A stretch of 19,415 bases of DNA from CAZVFX01 sp964626565 (lineage in GTDB: Bacteria; Myxococcota_A; UBA9042; CAIXZC01), in contig CAZVFX010000132.1 of assembly GCA_964626565.1 (NCBI GenBank), positions 1 through 19,415 of the forward strand. Direction: 5' to 3'. Under the pieces are notes generated by a model. That model was not told the DNA's origin. It did not search any database and saw nothing but the letters and a program-made list of their open reading frames with translations. The position numbers and the translations under genes were made by a program. Positions 15,921 through 19,415 of this stretch are shown piece by piece (position 1 is the stretch's first letter; the number at the start of each line of letters is the position of its first letter).

Positions 15921-16059
15921 CCTCCAAGTCGTTTCCCAGGCCCGCCACCGCTCCACCATCCCGTTCCGCATCCCAGCGGCGGGAACAACATGTGTAGAGC
16001 CCGCACCAAACCACCCGGTCACTGACGGCCGACATCCAGGAAAATCGGCGTTTCATTTC

Positions 16060-16121
16060 TTTCCATCCGGTGATAGCCGTGGTAGAAATAGACGGTGCCA
16101 ATCGTGTGAGATGGATGGAAA
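16060..16121 (+). promoter_or_regulatory. Inverted repeat that could cover the kinase start codon
   Basis: TTTCCATCC (16060-16068) is the exact reverse complement of GGATGGAAA (16113-16121), which contains the preferred ATG at 16115. The two arms are 44 nt apart. In mRNA the stem would bury the start codon and the weak GAG ribosome-binding site, which could restrain translation. A 9-bp match over this distance may be chance. Confidence 0.3.
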
Positions 16122-18277
16122 AGTACTGCCCGAAATGTTTTAAGAAATATCCTCAGAGCGCTGAACGCTGCGAGGACGACGGCTCGTACCTGTTCGACCC
16201 GGGGGACAAGGACCTGTCCGGGGAGATGCTCGACGACCGCTATCGAGTCCTGGACCGCATCGGACGGGGTGGCATGGGAGTGGTCTATCGCGCCGAACAG
16301 CACATGATCAAACGCATCGTAGCGCTGAAAGTGCTGCGCCGCGAGATCGTCCAGGACGAACATGCAGTGAAGCGGTTCCTCCGGGAAGCCCAGGCCATCG
16401 CCGCGCTGAGCTGCCGGTATACGATTACGCTCCACGACTTCGGCGTGACCAAGGACGGCCTCCTCTACTACACAATGGAGCTGCTGGAAGGGCAACCGCT
16501 GTCCAACCTCATCGAAGGGGGCGGAGCGATCAACCCGTACCGGGCTGCCAGGTTGATTCTCCAGACTTGTGAGTCCCTCAAGGAAGCCCACGATTTGGGA
16601 ATCCTGCACCGAGACTTGAAGCCGGACAATCTGTTCCTGATAAAGAGCGACGATCTGGAAGAGGTCCGCGTGCTGGACTTCGGCATCGCCAAGTTGCTGG
16701 ACGACAAGTCCAAGGAGGACATGACCAGCACAGGCATGATCGTCGGCACTCCGCGATACCTGAGTCCGGAGCAGGCGCTGGGCAACGAGGTGGTGCCGGC
16801 CAGCGATCTCTATTCCCTGGCCATAGTTCTCTACGAAATGCTGGCGGGAGTGCCTCCGTTCCTGGCCGAGACGCCTATGAAGACCATGTGGGCGCACATC
16901 AAGGATCCCCTGCCGGGCCTGCGAGACAAGAACCCCATGGCGGTGGTTCCCAAGAGCCTTGAGTTGTTCCTGGGCAACGCGTTGCAGAAGGAACCCGATG
17001 ACAGGTACAAGTCGGTAACTGAGTTCCGGGATGCCCTGAGGCGCGCCTTGGAACAGCACGACGCGACACCTGAGACGGTGGCCCTGGGACCTTTGGCAAC
17101 CACCGACGAGGGCTTACGGGTTCTCACCAGGGCTTGGGACGCGAAACAGGCAACTACCGGGGTAGGCGCCCGCGCCAAGACCGCCGTGACTCCAGCGACG
17201 ACCAAACCGGGGCCGCTCACGTCTGAGGAGGAGCAGGCTGCGGACGCTTTGGCGGACACGCCCGTTCCGGGCAGCACTCCGGCAGGTGCGATGACTCCTC
17301 TGGAGATGCAGGACATGGGGCACGCCATGACCCTCCTCGCCCCGGACATGGAGACCCTGTCCGAAGCTCTCGAACCTGAGGTCCAGCCGGAGAAGAAGCG
17401 GGCCTGGCCCAAGGTCGCCATGGGTGTGGGGGGGCTGCTTCTTATTTGTGCGGTGGTGCTCGTTGTATGGCAACCGTGGCTTGGTTCGAGCGCTCCGGAG
17501 AAGGTGGACGCTCCCATCCCGGAGTCGGCGCCCCTACCCTCCGGTCCCGCGGCCAGCAACGCGATCGAGGCGCAGCCGGGCGCTTCGGCCATGCCGGCGG
17601 ATGTGATGGAGAAAGCAGTGGCCCCTGTGGCTGAGAAGCCGGCGGCCGATGCAAAACCCGCGCCCGAGGATGTTGCCCTAGAGGCCAGGGCGGAGGTCCC
17701 AGCGCCGCCCGTCGAGGCGCCCATGTCCGACGTAGCACCTTCCAAGGACGTGCTGAGCCCCGAGCAGGAAAAGGCTGCCGCCGAAAAGGCTCAGCAACTG
17801 AAGGCAGCCGAGGAGGAGGCCAAGAAGAAGGCGGAAGCTGAGGCTCAGCAGAAGGCCGAGGTGGCTAAACTTCTGGCGGAGGCCCGGCGTCAATTGCGGT
17901 CCGGACGATACGACAGCGCCATGAGACGGCTGAAAGAGGCCAAACGCGTCGGCGGCTCCAGTTCACAGATCCGAAAGCTCATGGGGGACTGCGAGGCCGG
18001 CGTTCTGGCGCAGAAGGTAGATGCACTGGTGGGAAAGGCCAAGGCCTCCATGAAGCAGAAGGACTACAGCGCGGCCCTTGCAACCCTGGGAAAAGCGCTT
18101 CAACTCGACCCTGATAGTGGGAAGGTGAAGAAGCTCAAGGCGGAGTGCGCCAAGCTAAAGAAAGAGGAAGAAGCCAAGGCCAAAGAGGCCAAAGAACTGG
18201 AGCAACTGAAGTTCGGGGACGACAAGAAGCCCGCGGAGCCGAAAGAGAAGGACGAGTTGGATCAGCTTAAGTTCTGA
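16115..18277 (+). CDS. Zinc-ribbon Ser/Thr protein kinase with TM helix and TPR-like tail, 720 aa
   Basis: This is a membrane-anchored Hanks-type Ser/Thr kinase. Domains in order: an N-terminal three-Cys zinc-ribbon-like knuckle (YCPKC...RCEDDG; Cys5, 8, 19); a kinase domain (about 43-310) with GRGGMGVVY (50-58), catalytic Lys72, HRDLKPDN (165-172), DFG (188-190), SPEQ (217-220) and SDLYS (230-234), so it should be active; a Thr/Pro-rich linker; one TM helix (434-452); a Pro/Ala-rich stretch; an Ala/Lys/Glu coiled coil (about 540-595); two TPR-like units (596-670); and a charged tail with two EL(E/D)QLKF copies (693-700, 713-720). The ATG at 16115 puts the knuckle at the start, as is usual in myxobacterial kinases; the GTG at 16070 adds 15 residues without support. 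The TPR gene follows after 29 bp. Confidence 0.92.
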   Translation: MEKYCPKCFKKYPQSAERCEDDGSYLFDPGDKDLSGEMLDDRYRVLDRIGRGGMGVVYRAEQHMIKRIVALKVLRREIVQDEHAVKRFLREAQAIAALSCRYTITLHDFGVTKDGLLYYTMELLEGQPLSNLIEGGGAINPYRAARLILQTCESLKEAHDLGILHRDLKPDNLFLIKSDDLEEVRVLDFGIAKLLDDKSKEDMTSTGMIVGTPRYLSPEQALGNEVVPASDLYSLAIVLYEMLAGVPPFLAETPMKTMWAHIKDPLPGLRDKNPMAVVPKSLELFLGNALQKEPDDRYKSVTEFRDALRRALEQHDATPETVALGPLATTDEGLRVLTRAWDAKQATTGVGARAKTAVTPATTKPGPLTSEEEQAADALADTPVPGSTPAGAMTPLEMQDMGHAMTLLAPDMETLSEALEPEVQPEKKRAWPKVAMGVGGLLLICAVVLVVWQPWLGSSAPEKVDAPIPESAPLPSGPAASNAIEAQPGASAMPADVMEKAVAPVAEKPAADAKPAPEDVALEARAEVPAPPVEAPMSDVAPSKDVLSPEQEKAAAEKAQQLKAAEEEAKKKAEAEAQQKAEVAKLLAEARRQLRSGRYDSAMRRLKEAKRVGGSSSQIRKLMGDCEAGVLAQKVDALVGKAKASMKQKDYSAALATLGKALQLDPDSGKVKKLKAECAKLKKEEEAKAKEAKELEQLKFGDDKKPAEPKEKDELDQLKF

Positions 18278-18306
18278 AGCACCTGATCATTAGTGGGAGG
18301 GGTAGA

Positions 18307-19335
18307 ATGAACACTGGCTGCCGTTATATGAGAATCGTTGTCGTTTCGCTGCTGGCATTTTGGGTGACTTCGGCGGGCGCCAGCCCCCCGGAAGACCCCC
18401 AGGAGCACTTCAACCGGGCGGTAGAGCTGGCGAAGGCCGGCAAATACGATGAAGCTGTGGGGCTGTGCCTCAACGTCCTCGAAGACCTGCCCGAGCCGGA
18501 GCGACCCCGGGTCCACAAGCTGCTGGGCTTCGCGTACCGCAAGCTCGATCAGCGACCCGAAGCGTGGCACCACCTGAGCATGTACCTCCAATCCACGGGC
18601 AAGGCTGATGACGCCATTCGTGAGTGGCTGGGAGAGGTGGAAGAACAACTCAAAGGGACCCACATCAAGGTGACACTCACCTGCGATAGCGAGGGGGTCT
18701 CCCTGGGCGTGAAGTCCGCCAGTTCAAATTTGCAGCCGGTCTACGATTGTCCGCTCACCTGGTGGTTCGAACCCGGCAAGAGACAGGTCCTTGCCGGCAA
18801 GACCGGGCACCAGCCGAGAACCGTGGAGATAACGGTGCTGAAACTCGGTGATAAGGGGGTCCACAAGATCCATTACCCGGCCGAGACCAAGCCACCTACC
18901 AAAGTGACCAAAACGGGAGACGGTGGGAAGGAACCGACGGTGATCGTCCAGCCCGCCCCCCCTGCCGAGCCCAACCGCACCCTGGAGTGGAGCCTTATTG
19001 CCTCCGGCGCCGCGCTGGGGGCGGCCGGTGCAGTCTTCCAGTTGATGGCGAACTCGAAGAACGACGATCTGCACGCCCAGTACCTGGACAGTTCAGAACA
19101 CCCGTACGGACCTGATGCAAAGGCCCTGTATGATGACGCCTACGATGAGGAGGTCAGCCCGAAACTGACCACCGCATATGTGTTGTACGGACTCGGCGCC
19201 GCAGCGCTCGGCGGCGGAATTGTCGCGTGGATGCTTGACGAACCTAAGCAGGCTGCAGGTCGACCCGCGCCGATGGCTATCACCCCTCTCGCCTTCCCGG
19301 GCGGTTCGGGCGCCATGATGACTCTGGAATGGTGA
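18307..19335 (+). CDS. Exported TPR/PEGA-like membrane protein paired with the kinase, 342 aa
   Basis: A cleavable signal peptide (to about residue 25, ending SAGA) is followed by TPR-like helices (HFNRAVELAKAGKYDEAVGLCLNVL and a second pair, about 33-105). A beta-rich segment with DCPLTWWFEPGKRQVLAGKTGHQPRTVEI (about 153-182) resembles a PEGA domain, a likely surface- or peptidoglycan-facing module. A Pro/Lys-rich linker, two Ala/Gly-rich hydrophobic helices (about 224-246 and 286-305) and a C-terminal hydrophobic strand (PLAFPGGSGAMMTLEW) complete it. This TPR-PEGA-two-helix layout often accompanies Ser/Thr kinases in myxobacteria, as recalled from family knowledge. GGGAGG lies 6 nt before the ATG. 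It starts 29 bp after the kinase stop, so the two are surely co-transcribed, and it may present a signal to the kinase or be its target. No terminator is seen in the last 80 bp. Confidence 0.8.
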   Translation: MNTGCRYMRIVVVSLLAFWVTSAGASPPEDPQEHFNRAVELAKAGKYDEAVGLCLNVLEDLPEPERPRVHKLLGFAYRKLDQRPEAWHHLSMYLQSTGKADDAIREWLGEVEEQLKGTHIKVTLTCDSEGVSLGVKSASSNLQPVYDCPLTWWFEPGKRQVLAGKTGHQPRTVEITVLKLGDKGVHKIHYPAETKPPTKVTKTGDGGKEPTVIVQPAPPAEPNRTLEWSLIASGAALGAAGAVFQLMANSKNDDLHAQYLDSSEHPYGPDAKALYDDAYDEEVSPKLTTAYVLYGLGAAALGGGIVAWMLDEPKQAAGRPAPMAITPLAFPGGSGAMMTLEW

Positions 19336-19415
19336 GAATCCCGAAACCGGCTTAGTTGCCGACTAGTAACCCAGGCAGGACTTGCGAGAGTAGAGCAGGC
19401 GTTTGTTAAAATCGT

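Noticed and set aside
16831..17745. 304-aa minus-strand frame opposite the kinase
   Set aside because: It is antisense to the kinase domain end and linker, rich in Ser/Ala/Gly, with no start signal.
19336..19415. Possible terminator after the TPR/PEGA-like gene
   Set aside because: No stem of useful length followed by a T-run is visible in the remaining 80 bp.

Overview
The window looks like chromosomal DNA of roughly 60% GC from a myxobacterium-like member of the former Deltaproteobacteria (Myxococcota, Bradymonadota or a related uncultured lineage). The evidence is the gene content: Cys-rich lipoproteins with MopE-type Asp/Asn/Cys metal-binding motifs, thrombospondin-3-like Asp repeats, a DUF4215-type myxobacterial disulfide repeat, and a zinc-ribbon Ser/Thr protein kinase followed by a TPR protein with two C-terminal hydrophobic helices. 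No single gene fixes the species, so the placement is an inference.

Layout. 1-282: edge region holding what looks like the frame-broken 3' end of a Cys-rich secreted protein. 283-1435 (-): a small P-loop kinase-like protein and a peroxiredoxin-like thiol protein. 1436-2318: the one long gene-free stretch, rich in GC hairpins and ending in a 179-bp palindromic element (2141-2319) with perfect 19-bp terminal inverted repeats that touches the stop codon of the next gene. 2319-6665 (-): a two-gene transporter operon, an SSS-family Na+/solute symporter with a soluble C-terminal extension followed by a SulP-family anion transporter carrying STAS and cyclic-nucleotide-binding domains. 6750-8442: two divergent orphan lipoproteins, with a good sigma-70-like promoter between them. 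8449-12948 (-): a giant Cys-rich surface protein with 51-residue repeats and a fibrinogen-like C-terminus, followed 21 bp later by a stand-alone E2-acyltransferase-like protein lacking the catalytic His. 13142-14914 (+): a divergent MopE-like Asp/Cys-rich lipoprotein. 14943-15638 (-): a spermidine-synthase-like methyltransferase-fold protein. 15771-15920 (+): a 49-residue Lys/Glu-rich protein. 16115-19335 (+): the Ser/Thr kinase and its TPR partner.

How the genes fit together. There is no single pathway. Three themes recur: secreted disulfide-rich and probably Ca2+/metal-binding envelope proteins, ion and solute import with possible cyclic-nucleotide control, and membrane-anchored Ser/Thr kinase signalling. 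The least explained items are the palindromic element with its structured neighbour region, the surface protein/E2-like gene pair, and the duplicated EL(E/D)QLKF motif ending the kinase. I see no CRISPR array, tRNA, rRNA, intact insertion sequence or phage gene.
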